Assembly: GCA_025677825.1 (NCBI GenBank)
Contig: JAIXMO010000013.1
Coordinates: 558,001 to 622,000, forward strand
Length of the DNA stretch: 64,000 nucleotides
Source of the DNA: Helicostylum pulchrum
Taxonomy: Eukaryota; Mucoromycota; Mucoromycetes; Mucorales; Mucoraceae
Reading direction: 5' to 3'
Below, piece by piece: positions 44,696-55,541 of the stretch (within the stretch, counting starts at the first letter, position 1; each line of letters begins with the position of its first letter). The notes under the pieces are model-generated. The model did not search any database. It was given only the letters and a program-made list of their open reading frames with translations, and was not told the DNA's origin. Position numbers and translations under genes: made by a program.

Positions 44696-45082
44696 TTAAA
44701 GTTTTCTAGCCAAGGAAACGGATAACAGGCAGATAAACATGAAAGCCAAAAAAAAATTGGCGCCATTGAGAGTAGCAGCATTTTCTTTATTAGGAAGGTC
44801 TTCAGTAGGGTTAGGAAAAGGTAGATTTTCATCGATAATCTCACACACGGCAATTTGATTACCAACAGGCAAGGTATTATTCACTCCATCCATACCGACA
44901 TACATCCTAAGTCTAAAACATGTTTGCAAAGCGAAATTTCCGCAGTCCAATTGGCTAGTATCCGAACAACTGTCGTAAGTGACAGTGATATTGTCATTAG
45001 TAGTCCATGAGCACACAGAGAACCTTATGTTTCCACACACAGTATCGGGACAAGAAAATGGCTGTTCTGAGTCGCACAACAT
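44696..45082 (-). CDS. Cys-rich tail-hydrophobic protein, array copy 4 (upstream-most)
   Basis: 128 residues, intronless, starting MLCDSEQPFSCPDTVCGN, with FSVCSWTTNDNITVTYDSCS, GVNNTLPVGNQIAVCE and tail NFFLAFMFICLLSVSLARKL. Eight cysteines precede the tail at positions shared by all four copies. TATAAAA lies at 45141-45147 on the minus strand. No known domain is recognised. Confidence 0.75.
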   Translation of the reverse strand: MLCDSEQPFSCPDTVCGNIRFSVCSWTTNDNITVTYDSCSDTSQLDCGNFALQTCFRLRMYVGMDGVNNTLPVGNQIAVCEIIDENLPFPNPTEDLPNKENAATLNGANFFLAFMFICLLSVSLARKL

Positions 45083-46872
45083 TTTTAAATAACGAAGTAA
45101 AAATAAAAAAATCGATAAAGTATATTGAAAAAAGCAAGCATTTTATAGATATTAAAGAAATGTAACAATTGTTTTACTGTTACATTTTGCTTAGCGTTCA
45201 CACATATGTCTGAATATGGGGTTTTTCTGTAGATTACGTATTCAAATAAATGAACAACCTGTAAATTTTGTGTTCCTCAAGACTGCACCGCCGAAAACGT
45301 TTTTGTTTCTAGAAAAAGTCGCATGAAATATTGCTTTACAGGTGCTTAGCGGGTATGTTTTACGTAATAGTAGGCTCAAAAGTATAATTATCCTTACGAC
45401 TTTAATTTTTCTCAATTGCTTCACTTTACAAAAAAAAAAAAAATTACTACGACTATTGGAGTTAGAAAAACAACTCTCGCTTCAATCGTACACGCCACTT
45501 TTTTTTTTTTACAAAGCGTACAAACGTAACTTGGTACGACATTCGCAAAAAAGATAGACGAGTTTTACTTCATCATCCAAATACGCTATAGCTGAGCAAG
45601 AATAGTGTCATGAGCGAGGATTAATGCAAGGAATAGTGTAACTACCCCAAATAAAATACCCAGGATTAGTGCAAGCTTACATACACTGTCTCAAAGGACG
45701 GTGTATTTAAATTAGTTGTGTGCTTGATTTCAATTCCGTTAAAAAATGTATCTTTACTAAATGCATGCAGTAGAAATATGTGCTAATTAAAAAGTCAATG
45801 TAGATAACTTATTTCATCAGTTTTATACACTTCAATTCTAAAGTTTAGCAGCTATTTTTCGTGATCCCTAGAAGCAAAAAGAGTATAGTACCGGACGAAA
45901 GCGCATATTTGTTCTCAAAACGAACAAGTAGATACTCCAGCGATAATAATGAGCCTGTCATCGATGAGCTCGACGAGGAACAGGTCGCCAAGATGGATGG
46001 CTCCACTTAGTTTAACTTTCTGTATATAATTTTATCTTGTAAAAAAAAGCCATTACTCTTCACTGTGTTATCTGCACACGGTATAGCCATCGGGTGGTGC
46101 AATACTTTCAAAAAAACGCTCGAATGTTCGTCACTCGGTTGTACGTGCAGACACTGTGCTTTTTTTGCTGATCTTTCTTGCGATAACAATAGTGGCCCGA
46201 TTGGATTAGAAAAAAAAAAGTGACTGCAGAAATTTTTAAAATGTAGGGGTTGGGTTCTAAAACGTTTCTCAAAAGATATAAAAAGGGCCGCAAAAAAAAA
46301 CTGAGAAATCTTTAATTAACTCCTGCTACCGCCGTTCTTTCTTGTTGTACATAACAAAAAAGCGGTTCTTCTTCGAAGAACAGGTCAGAAGAAATCAAGC
46401 CCGATTAATCACCGAGGATAATTATCAGTTTATCTAAGGCTTCATGCTCTGGCTAAAGATTAAAAAAATCTTTATTAAAATAAATAAAAATGAAAAAATA
46501 AATAAATACGCCCCTGAAACATCAAATAAGCAGTACAAAAAGGCAGTACGAAAAAGCAGCTGAAAAAAAAAAATGACCTTGAAAAGGCAAAAAACTTCAA
46601 AACACCAAAAGATCCCCGCTTCGGTTAAAGGGGAACATTTTTAACATCTTGTTTACATTCTGTTTTCCTATTAGCCTGCTTCTGACGGAATCAACCCGTA
46701 CAGTTTAATAATAAACGCGAGGCTTTGTCAATAGTACATATCGGGCCTGGTATTTTATATTATGTTACACGCTTCAATTGGGGAGACAACAAGAGATATA
46801 TAATTCCTTTTTTTTTCTGGACAATCTCTCTTCCTCTTCCTTTTCTTTTGTTTTTCTTTTCTTGTCATATAT
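45083..46872. other. Gene-poor region upstream of the Cys-rich array
   Basis: The first 150 bases are the copy 4 promoter. An open stretch at about 45859-46010, preceded by a TTTAG acceptor-like site, reads VIPRSKKSIVPDESAYLFSK then RTSRYSSDNNEPVIDELDEE and stops at 46010; it may be a gene remnant. The rest is A/T-rich with no supportable gene. Confidence 0.45.
45141..45147 (-). promoter_or_regulatory. TATA box of array copy 4
   Basis: TATAAAA on the minus strand, about 59 nt upstream of the ATG, in a block shared with copies 2 and 3 including GTTACATTTCTTTAATATC. Confidence 0.6.
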
Positions 46873-48945
46873 ATGCCTACGTTACAAACGCATACAGTAG
46901 AAGGTAACGTAAAAATAGACGCATTGGCAAAAACTTGTATAAAAACAAACATATTTTTTTTTCTGACATTTTTTTTATTATTATTAAAAAAAAAAGGTTA
47001 CTCATACCTCAAAAAACCTACCTTCTTGGGTAGTGTATGGATTTATACCAAAGAACAACTCGTTTGGCCTGATGTACTTCGCTGGAAAGGATCTGTAAGT
47101 AAACATTGTGGCTTTGCAAATATAGGAAAGTGCATAATTTAACGAAAGTACATACATATATTTAGGTTTTGTTACCTACACTACCAGGTGTATTCGTGAT
47201 GACAACTATTTCTTGTTTAGTTTGTTTATTTCACGTTACATTTGAAGTAGCTATTGGTATTCCTGTATCCGTCTGTAAGTAACAAAAAAAAAAAAAGTTT
47301 TTTCCCTTTTTCCCCTTCCCCCTAAAAAAAAAAGAAAAGTGATCTAGGTTCGTTACACGATACACTAATATAATTTTTTTTTTAAACGTGTGCAGTGGGT
47401 ACAGTCTCAGTTGCATTAGGTTTATTATTAGCATTTCGAGTCAATACAGCTTACGATAGATACTGGGAGGGAAGAAAGTTAATTCAAACTGTTACAGCTA
47501 CAATTCGAAATGTAGCAAGACAAGTATGGATCAATATTCCTGAAGAGACTGAAAGAGATCATTTAGAGAAAATGCGCTGTATCAAACTTTTATTGGCCTT
47601 TTTCGTTGCTACCAAACATCATCTCCGCCATGAATACGGTATTCATTATAAAGATCGTAAAGTATACATATAATCGCGTCATAATGATGTAATATGATTA
47701 TTTAACGTTTTTTTTTATTATTTTTTTGTAGTTGAAGTTTTATTACCTCCTAAATGGGAACCTGCAAGTGTTTCTAAAAACAAGGAATCAGAGGAGCACC
47801 CTGAATTAGTAAAGAAACCAATGACTTCACCCATTATCCATATCGATTTAGACAGTGATGATGAAACCAGACAAGGACCCGGAGAAGAAGCAGATGGTAC
47901 CGTAAAACCAGCTCTTAAAAAGAAACTTCATATTTTATCTCAAGCACCCGCAGTAATGTTATCTATTACCGATTCAATTAAACCAAAGAACCATGGCAAC
48001 TATATGGAATCTGATGACCCTACACATATCTCTAACGTACGCCGTTCCTTGATCGAACAAGAGTTTCCCAACTCGACTATGCCTCAAATGTCCACAGTTA
48101 ATTTAAAGAATTCTATATCAGGTTCTAGTAATGGTCGTCGCACACTTTCTCGTGAAGAATACGGTAGTGGATTATTAGATGAATCAGTTAATTTATTACC
48201 TGAACAAGCTGTACAAGACTACGGTTCATCAACGGGTGTTCGTGATGTTCCTAATAGTAAATCTGAGCACATCAAACGTAGATTCCTTGGACAACATCGT
48301 AAATCGATCAAGAGACACTTGGATCATTCTGAATTCACCAGTGAAGAGGATTTACCTTATCAAGGTGATTCTGACTTGTCATTGCCTCTTGAAATTTTGT
48401 TCCGTGTTGCGTTATATATCAATCAAGCTAAAGCTGCAGAGAAGATTGAATCTACTTTAGTTTCAGTTACAACAAGTTCCATTGATATTCTGGTCAATTC
48501 ACTTACTGCTTTTGAAAGAATTGTGCATACGCCTATCCCCAAAGCTTATAACATTCATTTGTAAGTGTTGTGTCGTGTTTTAATTATCTAAGTTTTTACT
48601 AATATTTTTTTACGAGGTAGAAAACAAGCTGTGGTGATGTACATTTTCTTTTTACCTTTTGCTCTTGTTGATACAGTAGGTTGGCTTGTTGCACCTATTG
48701 TAGCTATCGTTTCATTTACATTATTTGGTATTGAAGCGATTGGTGCAGAAATTGAAAATCCATGTAAGTTTATAATGGTGCGATATAAAAACAAACACTA
48801 ATTATACATTCAAAAAAATATAGTCGGTTATGATGACAACGATTTACCACTTAACAAATACTGCGAAGAATTAAAAAAGGAAGTCGAATTTATTATTTAT
48901 CATATTCCATCTCGATCTACCAGTATTTTACTCGATGGTCACTAA
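46873..48945 (+). CDS. Bestrophin-like (UPF0187/RFP-TM) anion channel
   Basis: A predicted membrane chloride channel with about 560 residues in seven exons. Exon 1 gives MPTLQTHTVE, then GYSYLKKPTFLGSVWIY and WPDVLRWKGS|VLPTLPGVF. TM segments include FVMTTISCLVCLFHVTFEVA and VALGLLLAFR, followed by the hallmark NTAYDRYWEGRKLIQT. The insert after residue 200 is long, polar and Ser/Asp-rich (DLDSDDETRQ...), unusual beside bacterial homologues. The channel ends with FFLPFALVDTVGWLVAPIVA, FTLFGIEAIGAEIENPFGYD and NDLPLNKYCEELKKE. All six introns keep frame. The ATG was chosen as the first that continues into this frame through the intron starting GTAACG. Confidence 0.83.
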
Positions 48946-48977
48946 AATATATAAAAAAGCAATAATAAAATAGTTTT

Positions 48978-50834
48978 TTATCTTCGATTGTAACCTCCAT
49001 GGTATTTAGATGTTCTTTTTGAATAAGCGCCAGAATCATTTTTAGTTAAATCAATGACACCAGAAGAGCTAGGTCTTGGAAGTTCATCACTGCCACCTCC
49101 ACGAGGAAAATCACCATCATAATTTTGCTGTTGACGTTTTTTGTTCAAGTTAACAGTACCAGACCGAGTAGGTTGAGGCAGTGAACTATTAACAGCCTTC
49201 CAATTATTATTTCCAGATTTACCATCATAGTCAAACTTCTTCTTTTTATCAGTTACGAAAAAATTATTTAGACCGGTCTGTCTTGAATCTTCAACTAAGT
49301 CTGTCCGATGACGTTTACCTCCTGCGTTATTATCCTTGTACGAACTAGCAGGTGGATTGTTAGGCCTGTAAGATTTTTTATCGTTTTTATACCCGTCATT
49401 GGTATGGATGTTATTGTTGCTGTTGTATCTGTCATTGTTATTGTTGTATCGGTTTCGATTGTTGTAATCATCTTCATATCTTCTCTTTTTATTAACACGC
49501 TCATGATATCCTCTATCGTTTCCTCCACGAGGACTGCTATCTCTGCTATTATCTTCCCATCTTTGATGATTACCTGCAGTTCCAAACGAAGAAGCTGCTT
49601 TCTTCAATGTCTTTTTGGGATCAAATCTACTTCCAGAAGAAAGACTGAGCTGAGAAAATGCGGAAGGCATTGTTGTTAGATATTTAGGAAGCATAGAACA
49701 TTCATCACCATAATGTCCTTTAGATGTACAGTAATAACAATAGGCTGTAGGTTGTTTACGTGCCGGTACTTCATTTTCATAAACATGTAATAAGCTGGGA
49801 CAATTCTAGTTTATATAATCTGTTAGTTTTGAATACGCAAAAGAAAAAGATATTATTATTTTTACCAAAGCATTATGATACGGAATATGGCAAATCTGAC
49901 AGCTTCTGTTCTCACGTGGGTTTACACAGTCCTAAAAAAAAGAAAAAAAAAGTCGATATGAACACTGTATCACTTCCTATATGTGTATATGTAACTTACA
50001 ATTTGATTATGACCTCTCATTTTGCAGTTACCGCAGTACCTGGCACCAACGCATCTATTATCAGCATGTCTAAGATCACCACAATCTTGACACTACAACA
50101 AACAAAAGTGTTTACTATCGCTATAATATACATTTATATTATTGTTGACACTTACGAATCTACAGTCCCTACGTTCGTGTCCGGGCTGATGACATCCAAA
50201 GCAGACTCTAATAGGCTTAGTTGTGTACTTCACCCGACGCTTCGAAATCTAAAACAAAGATTAATTTCATTACCGTAACAACATTTTTTACGTAGTATAT
50301 TTACTTGATCATCGATCAAATGCTGTAACTTTGAATTCAGCTCGGCTTCTTCTTCATCGGTCTCTTCTTCATCCATATAGTGTTTATCATCTAAATTGAT
50401 GTATCTAGTGACATGTAACTGATCTTCAAGAGTAGGTTGTTCATGAGGTACGCCAATATCATCTTCATCATCGTCGTCGTCAGAATCCTGTTCACTTATC
50501 TGTAACTCTTGCGAAGCAGAAAACTTTTGTTGACTAGTTGATTTTTCAGTTGAAGCTGTCGGTGGTGCTACAGTGACTTCTGGTTTTTCAAAAATGGGCG
50601 ACTTTTTTTTAAATTGAACCATACTCATTATTTTGTCTTCAAGATCACTGTCCATGTCACTTTTTTTTGGTTTTGGTTTTGGTTTTTAATTATGCAACTT
50701 TATTTTATTTTTTTTACTTTTATAATATATTTTGTCTTCATGTACCTGGAATGTGCCTCGTCATCGTCAGCATGAAGGTCCCTGTCACCATATTGGCGTA
50801 ATAGCTCTAACTCGTCCTCGTCATCGCTAAACAT
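48978..50834 (-). CDS. Air1/Air2-like zinc-knuckle RNA-binding protein (TRAMP complex type)
   Basis: Air proteins bind RNA for the TRAMP polyadenylation complex of nuclear RNA surveillance. Exons run from MFSDDEDELELLRQYGDRDL (50834) to about 470 residues. The N-terminus is acidic. Five CCHC-type knuckles follow: CFGCHQPGHERRDC, CQDCGDLRHADNRC, CGNCKMRGHNQI|DC, CQICHIPYHNALNC and CYYCTSKGHYGDEC. The tail is basic Asn/Arg/Lys/Ser-rich with RYNNNNDRYNSNNN-like runs and ends YHGGYNRR. Introns split several knuckles, each keeping frame. The knuckle number fits Air1/2; the first spacer EEETDEEEAELNSKLQHL is of the same type. A ZCCHC7-like identity is the animal-side equivalent. Confidence 0.8.
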
Positions 50835-51029
50835 TTCTCTTTTTTAAAAAGGTTTATGTAATAAAAAAAGCAAAAGTTTTTTTTTTGCTCTTTCTCTTTT
50901 TTGTTTTAAAAAAAAGAAAAGCTTGTCACAAAAAAAAAAGCGGCAATTTAATAACGCGCGAAAGGTTTACTCTTTTCGACAACTTTTTTTTTTCTTCTTC
51001 TTTTTCACATAAAACAACAAAAACAAAAA

Positions 51030-53847
51030 ATGAATTACGTACAAGATAGTTGGCTTGATAGCCTTGTCAAACATTCTATCTTTGACTTGACTCCACAAGA
51101 GAAACAAAGTCTCACTTACTTGAAAGAAACTCAAACACGTCAACAACCTGTTATAGATTTTATACTTCAACACCATAACAGAATTATCGCTCAGAGAGAA
51201 AACGATCTGTTTGTAGCCATTGGTTCTCAAATTCGTGTTATTAATTTGACAGAGTTTAAAGACGCTTGGATGGAAGCTTCAAGACAAGCTAATGACGAAC
51301 ACTGTGAATTAACTGACAATTGGATTCATTCTGTTCCTTACAAAGTAAAATATATATAGCAAACAACGTCGACAACATAAATAAACCCGTATAATTAAAT
51401 ATTTTTTGATATATAGGTATTGGATATACCGGAAATCAACTTTAATATTGATGCTTTATTACCCAACCGTAATGGAAGACTTTTATCTGTCACTGGTCAA
51501 ACTCAGTTGGTCGTTGTTTGTTTACCAAGACAAGGCTTTTCGGATGTTTCCCTTCCACGCAAGAAAGTGGATTGTCGTACTTTATCTATCGGTACTAAAT
51601 ATTATAGTACCAATAAGAATGAAGTACTTAAAGTACAATGGCATCCATTAAGTGAAACACGTACTCATATTGTAGTACTTGGTAGTGATAATACTTTACG
51701 GTAATTTTATTCTTTTATTTTATTATTTTTTTACTTACACCTATCTCCCCCCCCCCCTTTTTTTTTTATTGTATGTATCCGCAGTATGTTTGATATCAGT
51801 AAAGATATTGATGAACCAGAACAAGTATTTGATTTATCTCCAATTTCCACGCAAAAATCAGTAACAACAACACGCGGTGGATTTTCTGTTGACGATGATG
51901 ATCATAATGGAGATGAAGACGCTGTAACATTTTCAGTTGGTGGCACCAGTCAAGACCAAAGTGGCTGGGAACCATTTACCATCTTTTACGGACTTCGTAA
52001 CGGCCACTTGTACTCGATCTGTCCTGTCATCCCTTACAAATCCACTGTTCGTCGTAACCATCTTGAAACACTTTCTTGTCTCTCTCGTGTTAAATATGAA
52101 CAAGCCAAGCGTACCAACAAATCTCTTTCGATGTTGTTTAAACTTCACAGTGATTGGATTCATTATTTATTCGAGTCTGCTAAAATTGCTCAAAACTTGG
52201 ATAATGATGCATTGGCCGTAACTAGTTCCAAAGATCATATGCCCTATGCTGTCAAAAGACAAGGTCCCTTCTTGACCAATCATACTATCTCTCTTGCAGA
52301 CGGAATTCAAGTCACCGATATCTTGTATGTTACGGTGGATGTGATCAATATGGTTGCTTTGGCTTTGAATAATGGAACTGTACAGAATTATATCATTGGA
52401 AGTGAAATTGATGCTCAGTGGCAATTACCCGTTACAAACACTCAGTACACCTGGGAAAAGGAGGTAATGAAAAAAATAATTTGATTAAATAATTTACATG
52501 TACTAATATATCACTTTTCATCAAAGTTGGCCATGTTGTTATCAGACTCGGATTTCCTTCCTAGAGCTTCATTATATGAAACAATCAACTTGAACTCGGG
52601 TCACTTACCACCTTTCCAACGCGTCAGTTTAATTCACGACCCATTATACAGCGACACTTACTACGCATATCATGCCGGTGGAGTTCACGTCGTCTCTACC
52701 AACCAATGGATCCAACAACTTGTTAAACTCAACACAAGCGTTGAAAGCTCAACTCAAGTGGAAAAAGGGATTTCAGATTGGTTAAATCAAAAGAAAACGT
52801 CTAAAGTTAGATTACTTGTCAACTCATCGCCATTTAAAGATGGATTTGTACCTATTGTTGGTTTGGTTATGCTTACGGATATTTATTTATCTTATTCGTT
52901 ACTCTGTTTAACCGATGATTGCCGTTTAGTGACTCGAGATTTAAGTATGCGTCGTGAATTAAGTAAGGATGACGGGTCTGAAAAGGAAGCTATTCAACAA
53001 CAATTAAAATCAGTTGCAGGAGATTCGGAAACCGGTTATCAACCTCTTTTATCATTACCTGCATTCCAAATCCCAACTCAACTTGACAATTTACCAAAGC
53101 AACCCAAGATTGTGGTGCCCGCTAATATGGGTGGATCCAAAGAAGTTGTGATTACAGACGAATCTCTTTTATTCTTTTCTAAATCATCTGAACAGTTCCG
53201 TAACGAAACTTTTGAACTCAAGAAGGCTGCTATTGCAGTCGATAAACGTTTAACCATGCAACAAAAAGAATTTGAAAGACAGGTTTCTACTTTAAGAGAT
53301 TTATATGATCGTTTACAAGTTGTTAAATCAAATGACGCTAAGGTTGCGCAAGAAAAGAAATTAAAGGAACTTCATCAAACACACGCTAAGTTACGTTTAA
53401 GAATTGATGAGCAGTTACATAAATTAATGAATGCTTATCAACCTGATTTATCTAACGAAGAAAAAGAGTGGATAAACACGTTGGAACATCTTTCTAAGCA
53501 AATTGATGGTGATTCTGGTTATGCTGCTCGTATTCAACAGGTAAAAAAAAAAAAAAAGAAGATATTTGTTTGTACTTTTAGCAGTAACTTATTTTATTTT
53601 TTGTAGTTACGATCTCAATTGGAAGATCTTGAAGACAATAAGGAACCTGTCAAGACAATGGTTCCCAATATTAACGCTACTCAACTTAGCAATGTATTAC
53701 GTAGTTTGAACGAACAGTAAGTGTATTTTATCAGTCGGTCTCTTTAAAACCTTACTAATTAACTGTCTATTTAATAGGAAATCAACCATCTCTGACTTGG
53801 AGCACAGATTCCAAAATCTTAGTACCAAATTACCTGTAACCGCATAA
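51030..53847 (+). CDS. NUP82: Nucleoporin Nup82/Nup88
   Basis: Nup82/88 anchors the cytoplasmic mRNA export platform of the nuclear pore. Six exons (about 51030-51343, 51419-51701, 51785-52462, 52528-53539, 53607-53717, 53779-53847) give about 820 residues. The N-terminal beta-propeller carries EVLKVQWHPLSETRTHIVVL and GSDNTLR|MFDISKD. GWEPFTIFYGLRNGHLYSIC and PVIPYKSTVRRNHLE follow. The C-terminal coiled coil begins about 53215 (KKAAIAVDKRLTMQQKEFER) and runs through LRLRIDEQLHKLMNAYQ and LEHRFQNLSTKLPVTA. This propeller-plus-coil layout fits fungal Nup82. Intron positions sit at natural domain edges and keep frame. Confidence 0.82.
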
Positions 53848-53943
53848 ACCCCAACCCCTCCGCCTCTTTCACATATATATTCCTTTTTCGCACAAATACT
53901 TCTAAATAAAAGACGGTTTTGCCTAACAATTTTTTTTATTTAT

Positions 53944-55303
53944 TTAAAAATCATAATCTTCTTCTTGTAAACAATCATCTTCCATGAAAAAGGTAGGCAT
54001 GATACGGGTAGCACCTTCCAAATACCAATCACCATTACTTAATCTACAGAAGGTAGCTCTTGCGACCATACCAACTAATAAGAAATCAACAATTTTCTTT
54101 TCTAAAAAGATATCATATGTTTCATTTGCGACGTCGATATTTTCAAATGTAACCTTGACAAGTTCCTCTTGACCCAACGATTCAGAATAAGGTGCAATTT
54201 CAGCAACTCTAGAAAACACCCATTCTTTGGTTTCAACCAAATGAACATTATCGGGATCCTTAATATGGGCCTGTACAATCTTTTTGGTATCGTCCGAGTT
54301 AGTACCAATGGTTTCAACGACAAACTCGACAAATTGTTTTTGGATTTTCATTGTAGATTCGGTCATCCAAGAGGTATCCATATCGGCCTGCAAATCACCG
54401 AAAAAGACAGCACATGCCTTATTATAGCTACCAGGCATATAGCCACTGACTCTTTTACATTTAGGTAATTGTATTTTAGCTTCTGCAATAATGGATCTTG
54501 CTTTAGTAATATCTTCTTTATACTCTGGACACACGTTTCTGATTTCAAGGTATCTTAAAAATGAGTCAATTAATGCAGGAGCATCTATAAAATCTTGTAA
54601 AGAGATAAATCGACTTTCGCGAATAAAGGTGTTACTGAAATAGACTTGAGCTACCTCTGCAAAGTTGACTTCAACACCTTCTTCTAATTCATCAGGAACT
54701 GTATCAATAGCAGCCTTGGCTGCGTCAAAGTCAATTTCAGCATCGGGATCGTCAGGTGCGTCGGCACTGGTGGCACGACCCAAGAACATGTTAGGGCCAG
54801 TGTTGATACCACCGAATTTAAGGTAGTTGTCAAAGATGGCTTTCTTTTCTTCTGAGAACTTGTGGTTTTTACGGTACTTCCAAATAGCGTACTCCACGCG
54901 TTGGGAAAGAGGTTTCTCACTAGCGGGGGTAGTAAAAAAGGTTTGTAAATAAGGTCTGGTGTAAGAAAAAGTAAAAACTTACGGATCAAAAGGATCTTCA
55001 ATAACATCTTCTGAATGCTTTTCAACGTAATCATCAGGAATTTCAGTTCCTGCTTCAGGTAAATTAGCAGTCTTTGCCTTCTTCTTTCTCTTTTTCTTCT
55101 TCTTTTCTTTATCTGCATCGGTCTTTTCAATTTGCTTTAAACCGACAGGTGTGGATAACTGGGCGGGTAACTTTTGAATTTCTTGTTCCTTTTGTTCGCC
55201 ATCAAAGGTCTCGGTGTGAATGATTTCAACGTCATCGTCTGCAATGTGTGTACGATTGAGGTAATCCTCACTGTAAAATATGTTAGATACATGTTATTTT
55301 CTA

Positions 55304-55336
<33 letters not shown>

Positions 55337-55389
55337 TATCAGGGCACTTGCATTATTTGCTCTCTTTGTTCTTTTGAACTATCTCCCAT
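53944..55389 (-). CDS. ARB1: Arb1-like Argonaute-binding protein (ARC complex)
   Basis: In fission yeast, Arb1 with Arb2 forms the Argonaute siRNA chaperone complex and curbs slicing until heterochromatic siRNA is ready. About 430 residues are encoded in three exons. Exon 1 is MGDSSKEQREQIMQ. Exon 2 is DYLNRTHIADDDVEIIHTET.. with a Lys-rich stretch (DKEKKKKKRKKKAKT) and EVIEDPFD-like acid segment. Exon 3 has VEYAIWKYRKNHKFSEEKKA, LKFGGINTGPNMFLGRA, VNFAEVAQVYFSNTF, YMPGSYNKACAVFFGDLQ and WYLEGATRIMPTFFMEDD. Blocks such as R-x-E-x-A-I-x-x-Y/F-R and the FGGIxTGPxMF segment match Arb1. The exon 1 donor (GTGCCC) is non-consensus and could be misplaced; the rest is solid. Confidence 0.65.
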
Positions 55390-55541
55390 TTTTGATAAAA
55401 CAAAGAAAGAGAGAAAAAAAAAATGTCAAAAAAACTAAAAGGGAGTTTAAACAGGTACTTTTTTAAGCGTTTAAAATGCGCGCACCCCTCGTCTCTCTTT
55501 CTCTCTCTTTTTTCTCCCCCTCTTTATTTATCAAAAAAAGA

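Noticed and set aside
46725..46952. Overlapping short frames on both strands upstream of the bestrophin-like gene
   Set aside because: Pyrimidine tracts and leader; no coding features except the ATG at 46873.
49308..49679. Val/Ile-rich plus-strand frame
   Set aside because: Antisense of the Asn/Arg-rich tail of the Air-like gene.
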